Source of the DNA: Lycocorax pyrrhopterus obiensis
Lineage: Eukaryota; Chordata; Aves; Passeriformes; Paradisaeidae
NCBI GenBank assembly: GCA_014706295.1
Contig: JACSVZ010000007.1
Location: 61,763,475 to 61,827,474 of the forward strand
DNA: 64,000 bases
Direction of reading: 5' to 3'
Shown here: positions 32,719 to 43,759 of the stretch, one piece after another
Position numbering within the stretch: position 1 is the first letter of the stretch
Layout of the letters: the number at the start of each line of letters is the position of its first letter
Position numbers and translations under genes: made by a program
The notes under the pieces: generated by a model
What the model was told of the DNA's origin: nothing
Database searches by the model: none
Seen by the model: the letters and a program-made list of their open reading frames with translations, nothing else

Positions 32719-34395
32719 GACACCTCACACCACCTGTAACACCTTCATCTCTGCAGATTCGTGCAGGCTTAAAGGTCTTCTCAATCAGGGACTATTTCAG
32801 TTGGTATTTAAGTCATACCTGGCTTTATGTGAGTGTTTCCAGTGCTGGTCTTATGCTCTGAGACATTTCCCTCAGTGCTTCCATCAAGGATGGGATGCTG
32901 AGCATTGCCACCATGCTTTCCTAGAACTGAGTGCACCACGAGGGCTGGCTAATACATTTAATATCTCTTAAAATTCATTGTGCATAGCAGCCATGGCAGG
33001 TTTGAGCCAGAAATACACCCAGTGGATTGGGGTCAGTTGGCAATAATAAATGTTTAGGAAGGGAAAGGATGAACCCCAGAGGGCAGGTGAATTTCTAACC
33101 CTGCTGAAATCAATGGAAATTCTCACAGCAGGGGCAGCAAAGCCAGGATTTCACACATGATCACGCTGACAGTGACCTCAAAGTAACTTTTAGTGACAAG
33201 TGTTCCCAGGGTCCTGCAACTCCAGCACTATTTGGGTGTTACTATGAGACAAAACATTTGTGTGTAACCCTCCAGGTCTTGTGACTCTGGCCCTGAGGGC
33301 ATTAAAATGTCATTTTTCCTCATCTGACCCCGCTCTCAAGATGCTCAGCTGTGAACTCTGGCACAGCCCCACATCCATATGAAACCCTCCTCACCCTGGT
33401 GCTGTGATTTCCAAGCCTCTCCCAAGGGAATGAGGGAGTAATTTTAGTTTGTTCCTTTTTAATCTCTGTGCGCAGGAGCTTTTCACAACTTGTAACCACG
33501 TCTTGTTCTTGGCTTCTCAGCCACCCATCAGACAGAGGGTTTTGTGCGCAACAAAAGGGGTTTTATTTTTCCTTGTGGTGCTTCCAGCTCTTGCTGTGTG
33601 TGTTGTGTCCTTTCAGACGCCCGACAAGCAACGTGTGTGGGAGAGACAATGACCTCTCACTCTTTGCTTCAGCATCTACAGAAAGGAGCCAGCTTCCCAT
33701 TTTCCCAAAGTTCTGTGATGGTTTCCTCTGGAGGATCTCAGGGCTTTGTCTCCTGGCTTAGTGGTTGGCACAGTGAGAATACAGAGTCCTTGTTTCCAGC
33801 CTTGATGCCGTCAAGTCCACAGGCAACACTGTCCAGAATGTTACACAACACCTCTCTCTCCCTTTGTCCCTAAAAATATCTGTGTTGACTTCATTTATTG
33901 TTCTTGCACCTACAAAATTAATTGTTTGCCCCCTTTGTGCCCAGATACTCTCAGTATCTCCCCTGGAAATAATAACAACAAAACCAAACCAAATCAAACC
34001 GAAAAAAAAAGGAAAAAAGAAAAAAGGAATAAGTTTACTCTCCAATTATATTTTAAAGGCTTTGGCTAAATGAAAGACCTGAAGCTTTGAGGAATTTCTG
34101 CATCCTGTTTCAACTGATTGAAAACACCAGAACCACCTTTTCTTCGTTATTTTCATCCAGCTATTCACCACCTCCTGCAAGGAAAATAAATCAGTGATGA
34201 CAACCCCTCTAACACTGGCAGCTGCCCCAATCCCAGAGCCAAGAGACACGTGACAAAGCTCTCTTGGAAGAGCAGTTTGGAAGGAAGGGACACATCTCAG
34301 GAATGAGATGGCATCGTTCGAGGGACAGTGTGTTCACAGAGCACCTGTTGGCATCCTTGGACATGGGACACATCAGTGCTCTGTGAGGAGAAGCA
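32719..34395. other. Intergenic, no gene recognised
   Basis: Unique sequence. A purine-rich A/G stretch lies at about 33995-34027. No coding region or known element is identified. Confidence 0.5.
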
Positions 34396-34745
34396 GAGAA
34401 GTACCTGGGTTTGAAGGGCTTTAAGTGTCTGAAGGAGGGGATCAGAGAGGGACCGGGCTCTTCTTGGTGGTGCTGAACTACAGGACAAGAGGCAACGGGC
34501 ACAGAATGGAACACAGAAAATTCCACCTGAGTATGAGGAAGAATTTTATTGTGCAGTGACCGAGAACTGAACAGGCTGCCCAGAGAGGGTCTGGAGTCTC
34601 CCTCATTGGAGATATCCAAGAGCCACCTGGACACAATCCTGAGTCAGAGGTTCTGGGGGGCCCTGCTTGAATTGGAGGCTTGGACCAGGTGATTTCTAGT
34701 GGTCCCTTCCAACCTGAGCCAGTCTGGGGTTTTGTGACTCCGTGG
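34396..34745 (+). mobile_element. CR1: CR1 LINE fragment, distinct subfamily
   Basis: Sense-oriented: 'ctgaactacaggacaagagg', 'ttccacctgagtatgaggaa', 'gaacaggctgcccagagagg', 'gagatatccaagagccacct' and 'tggtcccttccaacctgagc', ending near 'ttttgtgactccgtg'. Its wording differs from the majority CR1 copies here, so it is an older or separate subfamily. Confidence 0.85.
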
Positions 34746-36711
34746 TGCAGGATGCATCTGGATGGCAACCACATTAATGGGAGAGGTATTTTAACCAGCG
34801 GCCTACCCTGCAGCTAACTTTTCTGTAGCAACCCTCAGAAAAATGCTGAAAGGGTCTTGGACAGAAGATTGAGTGCAGCCCCCACATTTGATGCTTTTAT
34901 ACCTTTCACATCTTTGCCCCCTTCTTTCCAGGGGGACAGTGCAGGGACATTTTGTTAGAAAAAGAGTGAGCAATAATTCACGTCCCACATCTCTCTGACA
35001 AGATTATTTTCCAGGCTCACGGTCTGAAACTCTTCCTTTATCCCATCAACTTTGTCATGTTGACCAGGTTTACCCTACTCCAAGGACAAAATCCACAAGC
35101 CTGGAGATCCAGAATGAGGTAAGGAGGAGCCCGGAGTGGTGGCTGAGCCCACACCAGCAGCACAGCTCCAGTTCAGCCCTTCCTTTGCCAGGAATCTCTT
35201 TGCCTGGCTTTCCATGAGCCTCACCTGCACAAAGGTGAACTCTTAACACCAGGATTTCACCAGATCAAAGCCTGAAAGGGTAAATATTTCTGTCAGGGAT
35301 CATTGATTTCTTCCTTTGTTTGCCCTGGAACAATGAAGGGGGAAAAATAAGGAAGAAAAAGCCTGTACAATTTAACAAAGCTGCATTGAGAGAGACAGGA
35401 TCTGATATCCCAGGAATGACCCTCTCCTTGTCCCCTAATCCTTGTCTTTTAGAGCGAGAGGGATATTCTGCTGCTGCTTGCAGCAGGGGTGAATGAATGT
35501 GGATCTGTGGCTTTGGGAGAACATTTCAGATCCAGCAAAAGGCACTTTGACCTTGGCATAAGGACTGTGCCAATAGTGCTGGTGTTCAAGGCAAAGAAAA
35601 ACACAGACAAACAGACAAGCCTCACGTGTCTGACAGCAGGGAATTTTAAACCAGTTGACCAACATCCCTTCCAAACCAGCCACACAGTTAATGTCCCTCG
35701 TGCAGAAATGACCGCGTTGTGTGCAAAGATTTTCTTGGAATCCTGCTTAATTTGATGAACAATATTTTAGCAGAGCCCAGTTACCCATACTCTCTGTGTA
35801 TCCAAGTATATTTGGATAGCTGTGAAACAAAACAAAACAAAACAAGCAGAAGTGTTTGGTAAATATTTCCTGCGTGTATTTGGGACAAAGTTGAATGCTA
35901 TTTCCATGTTATGTAACGATGATGAAATGCTTCCTACCCAAGCAACTTAAAAAAGAACATCAAAAGCACAACTAACATTGTAAAGCCAGCGAGTCTAGAG
36001 GACATGTGTGTCATCATTTGCAGAGCTGGCTCTTCAGATGGCTGTTCTCACACCAGGTGGGAATGTGAGAGTTTATAAACAGCCCAGGAGACCATTTCCA
36101 AGAAGAAAAACAGCACTGAGTCAATATTTGAAGAGTGGGACTAAGGTAAGTCCACAAAGTTTCAGGCTGGCTCGTCCAGCATCGCTCCTGACCCGGGTAT
36201 GATGAAGTGGTTTGTACCAGCTAAGAAGGAGATGGAGAGTGGGGATGTAATGGAACAGCAATCAGCAGTTTTCATGGCAAATGGTTCCTGTCACAGAACA
36301 AACTTCATCTTGTTCTTTAATAAAATCACAAGCACAGTTGTTAGCAGGAATGGTGTTGTCTCAGTGCTGTGCAATACCCTGATTTGAGGGGGGAAAAAAA
36401 TAGACAAAATCAATGTGAGTGCATAAGAAATGGTTTAAAAATAGCTAATGGAAAGATCTTAAAGTGGCTTGGAAATAAAGGATTCATCAATGAATAAAGG
36501 CTGTTTCTAAGGGGCTCTTGCAAGCACTTGCACTTGTGCTATTCATTGTGCTTTATGTAGGAACTGCAAGAAAATAAAAGATGATCACATCATGAGAGGG
36601 TTTCCAAACTGTCGATAGTTTCACTACTTAAAATTGCACTCATCGGAGCAGTCTATTTGTAAACAAAGTGCTGGGATGAGGAAAAATTAAAAGAGCGTGG
36701 TCAAATGAGTT
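34746..36711. other. Intergenic, no gene recognised
   Basis: Unique sequence with a short (AAAAC)n run at 35827-35846. No gene is supported. Confidence 0.5.
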
Positions 36712-36850
36712 CAGAATCATGGAATCATTAAGGTTGGAAAAGCCCTCTGGGATCAGAGTCCAACCATTCCCCCAGCACTGCCAAGGCCACCACTGACCCG
36801 TGTCCCCATGTGCCACGTCCACATGGATTTTGAATCCCTGCAGGGAGGAG
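36712..36850 (-). mobile_element. CR1: CR1 LINE 3' fragment
   Basis: Reverse-oriented: 'agaatcatggaatcattaag', 'cccagcactgccaaggccac', ending near 'gaatccctgcagggagg'. Same subfamily as the 25101-25632 copy. Confidence 0.85.
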
Positions 36851-37582
36851 TCCATTTCTTGTACACACTTTTTGTTAAAGTAACATTAAAAATCGGTGGA
36901 TATTCAGAGATGATTTGCAGTGCATCATTCTTTCAGTTACACACACTCTCACTACTTTTCCTCTTGGACAAAGGGAGATCTTTAGGAGCTCCTCATGGAC
37001 CTCCTTACCTCTTTCCCAGGTAATTTCCAACTGTGTTAACGCTACCCACCACTCTCAATCATTGGATAGAACATCCTGAGTTGGAAGGGACCTCTATGGA
37101 AATTCACAGTGCTCCATAAACGATTTTTCAAAATAAAGGTAACTTGGCTTTAAGTTTTCCACATTTATTCCACTGCAAGGAAACTTTCCTCCACTGATGG
37201 TAAATGAAGTTTATAGTTTTGGTCTTATTTTTCATTTCATGTAACTCTGAGCTGATGGAACCTGAGTCCTATGTCATGCCAGAAAGTTTCGAGCTCCTCC
37301 ACATCTGTGAGCTCGGAGCTGCCAGCGGTAAAAATGGGGAAATAGTCCATTTTTGAGCTCAAATGAGAGAAGTCTGAGCTTCTAACATCATCCATACCGG
37401 CCCACCCCAGCGAAGACCTCGCAAAATCAAAGTGAAAATCCGTCACAAATCCTTCAGGATGGGCTCCAGGCCATGGAGTTCCCTTCATTTTGCTTTTAAT
37501 AAACTGGTTTTGAGGCCACGTGTCGCCGTAGGTCTCCAAGGAAGAAGAGTCACATCACAACTCTCTGTGCTGTGGTTCAGCT

Positions 37583-37583
<1 letters not shown>
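36851..37583. other. Intergenic, no gene recognised
   Basis: No gene. A very short reverse CR1-like terminus (gagttggaagggacctctat) occurs at about 37078-37097. Confidence 0.45.

Positions 37584-37636
<53 letters not shown>
37584..37636. repeat. (GAT)n trinucleotide microsatellite
   Basis: A pure GAT run of about 17 units. Confidence 0.98.
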
Positions 37637-37637
<1 letters not shown>

Positions 37638-37654
37638 GATCTAGTGCTCTGTTA

Positions 37655-38036
37655 AGTCTAAGGTTGCTCAGCCTGGAGAAGAGAAGGCTCCAGGGAGAGC
37701 TCAGAGCCCCTTCTAGGGCCTAAAGGGGCTCCAGGAGAGCTGGAGAGGGACTGGGGACAAGGGATGGAGGGACAGGACGCAGGGAATGGCTTCCCACTGC
37801 CAGAGGGCAGGGATGGATGGGATATTGGGAAGGAATTCCTGGCTGGGAGGGTGGGAGGCCCTGGCACAGGGTGCCCAGAGAAGCTGGGGCTGCCCCTGGA
37901 TCCCTGGAAGTGTCCAAGGCCAGGTTGGATGGGCTTGGAGCAGCCTGGGATAGTGGAAGATGTCCCTGCCCATGGCAGGGGTGGCACTGGGGGATCTTTA
38001 AGGTTCTTTGCAGCCCAAACCATTCTGTGCTCTGAA
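37655..38036 (+). mobile_element. CR1: CR1 LINE fragment (~380 bp)
   Basis: Sense-oriented: 'cagcctggagaagagaaggc', 'cagggagagctcagagcccc', 'ggaatggcttcccactgcca', 'ggtgcccagagaagctgggg' and 'agcccaaaccattctgtgct'. Close in wording to the copies at 50694-51093 and 53938-54350, so these belong to one subfamily. Confidence 0.92.
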
Positions 38037-39214
38037 AGAATACATAAGATAGGTAAAGAACATTTGGAGTGCCCCTTGTTCATTTGGAAAATCTTCCCTT
38101 GATCTCAGACGAGGAGCAAAAGGAGGGAGAATTTGAGTAGGATGACATGAAGGGTGAAACACTTGTCAAAGGAGAAAAGATGGTGAAATCACGCTGGCGT
38201 TGATGGAAATGGGGATAAAAAGTGAGAATCCTACAATCTGTGTCTAAAAAAATCAATCTGCAACGTTACTAACATTCCCTTCTTCCTCCCCACTGTGGAG
38301 AAAATCTGGGACAAGGCTTCAGGATGAGGTTACCTTGTGCAGCTCATTAGGAATGCAAAAGATAAGTTAAACAAACAGATCGTGTCCCTGGTGCTAAAAC
38401 AATGGGGCCAAACACCCTGGCACAGCCTCCTCCCCTGGCTTCTTGCTTGTTCCTTGTTTGTCTCCTCTCTTTCCCCTCCCTTTCTCCATTTGAACAGGTA
38501 GAAGAAGAATGCAGAGAGCTCCTTCGGTTGAATTCACAATGTTCTTGGAGCTTTTAGGATTGAAAAGCGCTGCTGATGCATCCAAGGATCCATGTGCAGC
38601 GTTTCAGCAGGATTTTAATGACTCAGGGAAACACCACGCCAGCAGTGAACATTTTAAAAAGCTTCACCTCCCCTTCCAGCCTGAACTCAATCTGGCCTCT
38701 CTGGGTTTTAACACACTCCATTAACAGGATTCCCCAGCTGAGAGCAAACGTAGGAGGTGGAGCACAAGCCTATTTTTGGGCATCCAGCACCATGCAATGC
38801 ACAGAAGTCCCCTTGTCGCTGCAGACTGTAGGATGGAGACAAGCAGGATGTGTGGGAGAAGGGGGAATTAGGGAACACGTGCTCTATACCCTGGTTTTTT
38901 TCCCCCCACAACTGACAGTGGGGCTGTGAGAGGGGTTTTGCTGAAAATTCAGGAGAATCCCACACACAGACTTTTAGGGGTGAGGGCACAAGAATGACAC
39001 TCACACACACCTCAGCTGTCTATTTAGGTGGGGTAAAACCCCACCACAGGCCAGCACAGGGTAATTCACAGGCAGAGGTGACATCCAGTCATCCCCTTTC
39101 CCCTGTTCTTACCCCAGAAAAGGTGTGCAGGCGTGTGAAGGTGGGGCTGGGGGTACAGTCATTGCACAGCTACAGCCGCTGTCAGGCTGTCGGTCACAAC
39201 AACCCCATGGACTG
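38037..39214. other. Intergenic, no gene recognised
   Basis: Unique sequence. Towards 38990-39070 it becomes CACA-rich, foreshadowing the tandem-repeat field further right. No coding region. Confidence 0.5.
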
Positions 39215-39858
39215 CTCCAGGCTGGAAAACTGCCCTGGGGAACAGGATCTGGAGGTGCTGGTTGAACGTGAGACAGTGAGTGTGCCAAGGTGGGCAAGAA
39301 GGCCTGGGGTACCTGGCTTGTACCAGCCACAGTGTGGCCACAGGACCAGGGCAGTGACTGTCCCCTCTGCTGGCACTGCTGAGGCACCTCCAGTCCTGGG
39401 AGCAGTTTTGGGTCCCTCGGAACAAGACACTGAGGGGCTGGAGCGTGTCCAGGAAAGGGAACGGAGCTGGGGAAGGGTCTGGAGCACCAGGAGCGGCTGA
39501 GGGAGCTGGGAAAGGGGCTCAGCCTGGAGAAAAGGAGGCTCAGGGGGGACCTTGTGGCTCTGCACAACTCCCTGATAGAAGGGGGCAGCCGGGGGGGGTC
39601 GGGCTCTGCTCCCAGGGAACAGGGACAGGACAAGAAGAAAAAGCCTCAAGCTGTGCCAGGGGAGGGTCAGGTTGGACGTCAGGCAGAATTTCCTCACAGA
39701 AAGGGTGGTCAGACGTTGGAAGGGGCTGGAGTCCCCATCCCTGGAGGCGTTTAAGGAAGGACTGGACATGGCACTCAGTGCTCTGGGCTGGGTGACAAGG
39801 TGGGGACCTGATGGTCTTGGAGGTCTCTTCCAACCTAAGTGATTCCATGATTCTGCAG
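39215..39858 (+). mobile_element. CR1: CR1 LINE 3' fragment (~640 bp)
   Basis: The longest CR1 copy in the window. It runs from 'caggctggaaaactgccctg' through 'ggaccagggcagtgactgtc', 'acactgaggggctggagcgt', 'ctggagaaaaggaggctcag', 'tcaggcagaatttcctcaca' and 'caacctaagtgattccatga' to the terminal octamer. It corresponds to the end of the reverse-transcriptase ORF plus the 3'UTR. The frame is broken and no protein is encoded. Confidence 0.93.
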
Positions 39859-39904
39859 GGTGTACCCGGCTCGTGGGCACAGAGCAGCACCCTGGCCTGG
39901 CTGT

Positions 39905-40085
39905 GATGTGTGGGGGGGGGACATTGTACACACAGAGGGGATGTGGCACACACAGAGGGGACATGGCACACACAGGGGGACATTGTACACACAGAGGGGA
40001 TGTGGCACACACAGAGGGGACATGGCACACACAGGGGGACATTGTACACACAGAGGGGATGTAGCACACACAGAGGGGACAGAGG
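39905..40085. repeat. Minisatellite, 59-bp unit of three ~20-bp subunits
   Basis: The word ACATTGTACACACAGAGGGG starts at 39921, 39980 and 40039, exactly 59 bases apart. Each unit consists of three related subunits: acattgtacacacagagggg, atgtggcacacacagagggg and acatggcacacacaggggg. The third unit is cut short at about 40085. Period-59 open frames here (HTEGMWHTQRG-like) are artefacts. Confidence 0.95.
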
Positions 40086-41197
40086 TGCAGGTATCAGCTC
40101 CCTGCCCATCCAGGTGTCCCCGAGACAGCAGTATCACTGTGCCCTCCTCCCTCCTGGGCATGTTGCAAAAAGGAGGGGGGGGGGTGGTGTCTTATAAACA
40201 GGTGACCCCACCCCAGTAAGCCAGGGTGTGTTTCTGGGAGTCTCTCCTTCCCACACCAACCCTCAGCCCATGGGAAAGGGTGCTGAGGGAGAACTGGCAC
40301 CCTGGAGCTGATCCATGGCTGCCCCTCGTCGGCTGTGGGGTGCGTGTTGGGACGGGGAGTTGTCCCACACAGGTGTGAATCCTGGGCACCCTCCCTCATC
40401 CTTTTGGGCTGCCAGGTGTTTTATCACACAGATAAGCCTTTCAACACCCCCTCCTGCTGATTACCAGGTGTGGATTGGGGGTGGAAGCAACTTTCTCTCA
40501 CACACACAAACAAGCACAGGTGAACCCCAGCTTCTCCAGCTGAGGGGGGCACAGTTACCTTTGAAGGAGTGGGGTTTCTCTCACACAAGGGTGACTGCAG
40601 GTTGTTGACCCTCTGTTCCTGTGCAGAGTGACAGCAAGAGGAGTGCTGGGGTGTCGGGAACCCCCCTTGGCATCAGGATGAGTGCTGGGGGTGTTTGGTA
40701 TCCCCCACAAGGCATCAGGATGAGTTTTGGGGGTGTCTCACCCCCCTCCTCAATCCCCCGTGGGGCTGCAGGATGTGCTCCCTCGCAAACACACGCACAA
40801 GGGCACAAGATGTGCTCTAAGAGCATCTGTCACCCTCATGGGGACACCCCCGTGTCTCGGGGTCGTTGGCCACATCACAGAGGGCTGTGCCAGAGCCATA
40901 AACACACCAAGCTGTGGGTTGTGTTTTAGGGCACACACTGGGGTGCAGGGTGTGTGTCAGGGGTCTCTCCTGCCTGTGAGGCCACAGGCTGTGCCCTAGG
41001 GTGTTGTGACACGCTCTGGGCCCCAGGCCCTGCTCAGAGTGTCAGGGTGTGTCACCCACACAGGGTTTCAGGCCATCACCACAGCCATGAGGCAGCAGGG
41101 TGGGGTTTAGGGGTATCACACACACAGGGTGTAGTTTGGGGTCAGTCATGGAGCCCAGGGCTGTGTCTGAGGGGTCTCACACCAGACATGGCTGCTG
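40086..41197. repeat. Degenerate CACA/GGGTGT-rich repeat zone
   Basis: No clear period, but words such as ggtgtcacacacacaggg, tgtcacccacacagggt and 'ggcatcaggatgagt' (40672 and 40711) recur. It looks like an older, decayed part of the same minisatellite field that becomes regular from 41198. No coding region. Confidence 0.55.
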
Positions 41198-41690
41198 GCT
41201 GTGCCTGAGGGTGTCACACACACAGACCTGGGGGCTGTTTACCCTGATTGGGGGTGTCACACACAGATACAGGGACACAGGCTGTGCCTGAGGGTGTCAC
41301 ACACACGGACCTGGGGGCTGTTTATCCTGATTGGGGGTGTCACACACAGATACAGGGACACAGGCTGTGCCTGAGGGTGTCACACACACAGGCCTGGGGG
41401 CTGTTTATCCTGACTGGGGGTGTCACACACACACACAGGGACACAGGCTGTGCCTGAGGGTGTCACACAGACCTGGGGGCTGTTTATCCTGATTGGGGGT
41501 GTCACACACACACAGGGACACAGGCTGTGCCTGAGGGTGTCACACAGACCTGGGGGCTGTTTATCCTGATTGGGGGTGTCACACACACAGACCTGGGGGC
41601 TGTTTACCGTCATTGGGGGTGTCACACACAGATACAGGGACACAGGCTGTGCCTGAGGGTGTCACACAGAGCTTTACACAGCGTGTCTGA
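41198..41690. repeat. Higher-order minisatellite, 83-bp unit
   Basis: GCTGTGCCTGAGGGTGTCAC recurs at 41198, 41281, 41364, 41447, 41524 and 41646. The spacings are 83, 83, 83, 77 and 122 bases. Each 83-bp unit is two related halves of about 41 bases, one with 'cagacctgggggctgtttat' and one with 'gatacagggacacag'. The 122-bp unit contains one extra half. This is a small two-monomer higher-order repeat. Confidence 0.93.
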
Positions 41691-43486
41691 GCATCTCACA
41701 CAGTGTTACAGTCTGAGTGTCACACACACAGTGTTACAGTCTGAGTGTCACACAGGCAGACAGTGGCTGTGTCTGAGGATGTCACACAGGTTTATGCTAT
41801 CTGGGAGTGTCACACAGTTTTACACTGAGCATGTTACACTGTGTTTGAGCATCACAGTTTTACACGCTCTGAGCATGTCACACTCACAGGGTTACACGCT
41901 GTGTCTGAGTGTGTCACACTCACAGTGTCACACGCTATGTCACGCACACCGTGTTACGTTCTGTGTCTGAAGATGTCACGCGCTCAGTGTTACAGGTTGT
42001 GTTTGTGGATGTCACACAGTGTCACACACTACATCACACACTCACCATGCCACACGCTGTCACACACTCATACGCTGTCTGTCACACTCACTGCATTACA
42101 CGCTATCACACACTCTGTGTCACCTGTTGTCTGTGTCACACACTCTTGGTGTCACACGCTGTCTCTGTCACATAGTGTCACACACTGTGTCACATGCTCA
42201 GTGTCACACTGTGTCACACACTCTTGCGTCACACTGTGCCACACGCTCTTGGTGTCACACACTGTCTCTGTCACACACTGTTACACATTGTCACACACTT
42301 GCAGTATTACACTCTATCACACACAGTGTCACATGCTGTCTCTGTCACACACTCAGTGTCACACTCCATGTCACACTCTTAGTGTCACACACTCTGTCCC
42401 ACACTCACAATGCCACAGTCAGGGTCACACTCTGTGTCACACGCTGTCTCTGTCACACACTCTCAGTATCGCACACTATATCCCACACTCACAGTGCCAC
42501 ACTGTGTCACATACTATGTCACATACTATGTCACACTCTCCGTGTCACGCACTATATCCCACACTCACAGTGCCACACTCTGTGGCACTCTCAGTGTCAG
42601 ATGCTATGTCACACTCTCCATGTCACACACTCTGTCCCATACTCACAGTGCCACACACTGTGTCACTCTCGGTGTCACACGCTGTGTCACACTCTCCGTG
42701 TCACACACTATATCCCACACTCACAGTGCCACACTGTGTCACTCTCAGTGTCACACACTATGTCACACTCTCCGTGTCACGCACTCTGTCCCACACTCAC
42801 AGTGCCACACTGTGTCACTCTCAGTGTCACACGCTATGTCACACTCTCCGTGTCACACACTCTGTCCCACACTCACAGTGCCACACTCTGTGTCACTCCT
42901 GGTGTCACACGCTATGTCACACTCTCTGTGTCACGCACTCTGTCCCACACTCACAGTGCCACACTCTGTGTCACTCTCGGTGTCACACGCTATGGCACAC
43001 TCTCCGTGTCACACACTATGTCACACTCTCCGTGTCACACACTCTGTCCCACACTCACAGTGCCACACCCTGTGTCACTCTCGGTGTCACACGCTATGTC
43101 ACACTCTCTGTGTCACACACTATATCCCACACTCACAGTGCCACACTGTGTCACTCTCCGTGTCACACACTCTGTCCCACACTCACAGTGCCACACTGTG
43201 TCACTCCCGGTGTCACACACTCTGTCCCATACTCACAGTGCCACACTGTGTCACTCTCAGTGTCACACACTATGTCACACTCTCCGTGTCACACACTCTG
43301 TCCCACACTCACAGTGCCACACTCTGTGTCACTCCCGGTGTCACACGCTATGGCACGCTCTCCGTGTCACGCACTCTGTCCCACACTCACAGTGCCACAC
43401 TGTGTCACTCTTGGTGTCACACTCTCCGTGTCACACACTCTGTCCCACACTCACAGTGCCACTCTCAGTGCCACACACTCGCTGTC
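41691..43486. repeat. Higher-order minisatellite, ~77-bp unit of ~26-bp monomers
   Basis: This stretch of about 1.8 kb is built on GTGTCACAC. The marker CCCACACTCACAGTGCCAC recurs from about 42400 to 43444, mostly 75-78 bases apart, with occasional spacings near 50, 64 and 103. That fits a unit of three monomers of about 26 bases with loss or gain of single monomers. The left part (41691-42400) is less regular. The + strand almost lacks stop codons, so all three forward frames stay open for over 1 kb. These frames are not supported as genes. Unit differences fall mainly at CG/CA/TG positions. Confidence 0.95.
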
Positions 43487-43570
43487 CCCGCCGTGTGCCC
43501 GTGTTCCCCCGTGCCGTGCCCGTGTCCCTCCGTGCCGTGCCCGTGTCCCCCGTGCCGTGCCCGCCCCGCC
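43487..43570. repeat. GC-rich ~20-bp minisatellite at CpG-island edge
   Basis: Units of the type ccgtgccgtgcccgtgtccc repeat about four times between the TCACAC minisatellite and the DDHD1 CpG island. They share 'gtgtcc' and 'gtgcc' words with both sides, so the change from CACA-rich to CG-rich repeat is gradual. Confidence 0.8.
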
Positions 43571-43759
43571 GCCACCGCTCCGCCCCCGCCCGCGTCGCGC
43601 CGCGCGTGACGAAGCGGCACCGGCACCGCCCCCGCCCGCTCGGAGCCGGCGGCGGCTGCGGCAGCGCGGCCGGGCCGGGGCAGCGGAGCGGGGCGGGCGC
43701 GGGGCGGGCGCGGGGGCGGGCGGGGCGAGGCGGCCCCGCCGGGCAGGGCGCGCTGCGGC
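43571..43759 (+). promoter_or_regulatory. DDHD1: DDHD1 CpG-island promoter and 5'UTR
   Basis: Extremely GC- and CpG-rich without a TATA box, the form of a housekeeping promoter. A half-CRE TGACG lies at 43607 (cgcgTGACGaag). A cluster of Sp/KLF-type GC boxes (ggggcggg, gggcgggcgc) lies at about 43676-43735. The CpG island continues to about 44600 through exon 1. The transcription start cannot be fixed from sequence, but it probably falls between 43640 and 43740. A TGA at 43607-43609 in the frame of the start codon closes any N-terminal extension. Confidence 0.75.

Noticed and set aside
39194..40069. 291-codon frame on the minus strand
   Set aside because: It is the antisense of the 640-bp CR1 copy plus the 59-bp minisatellite.
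39905..43486. CRISPR-like array of regular repeats
   Set aside because: The repeats are contiguous tandem units without unique spacers, in a vertebrate nuclear genome. It is a minisatellite.
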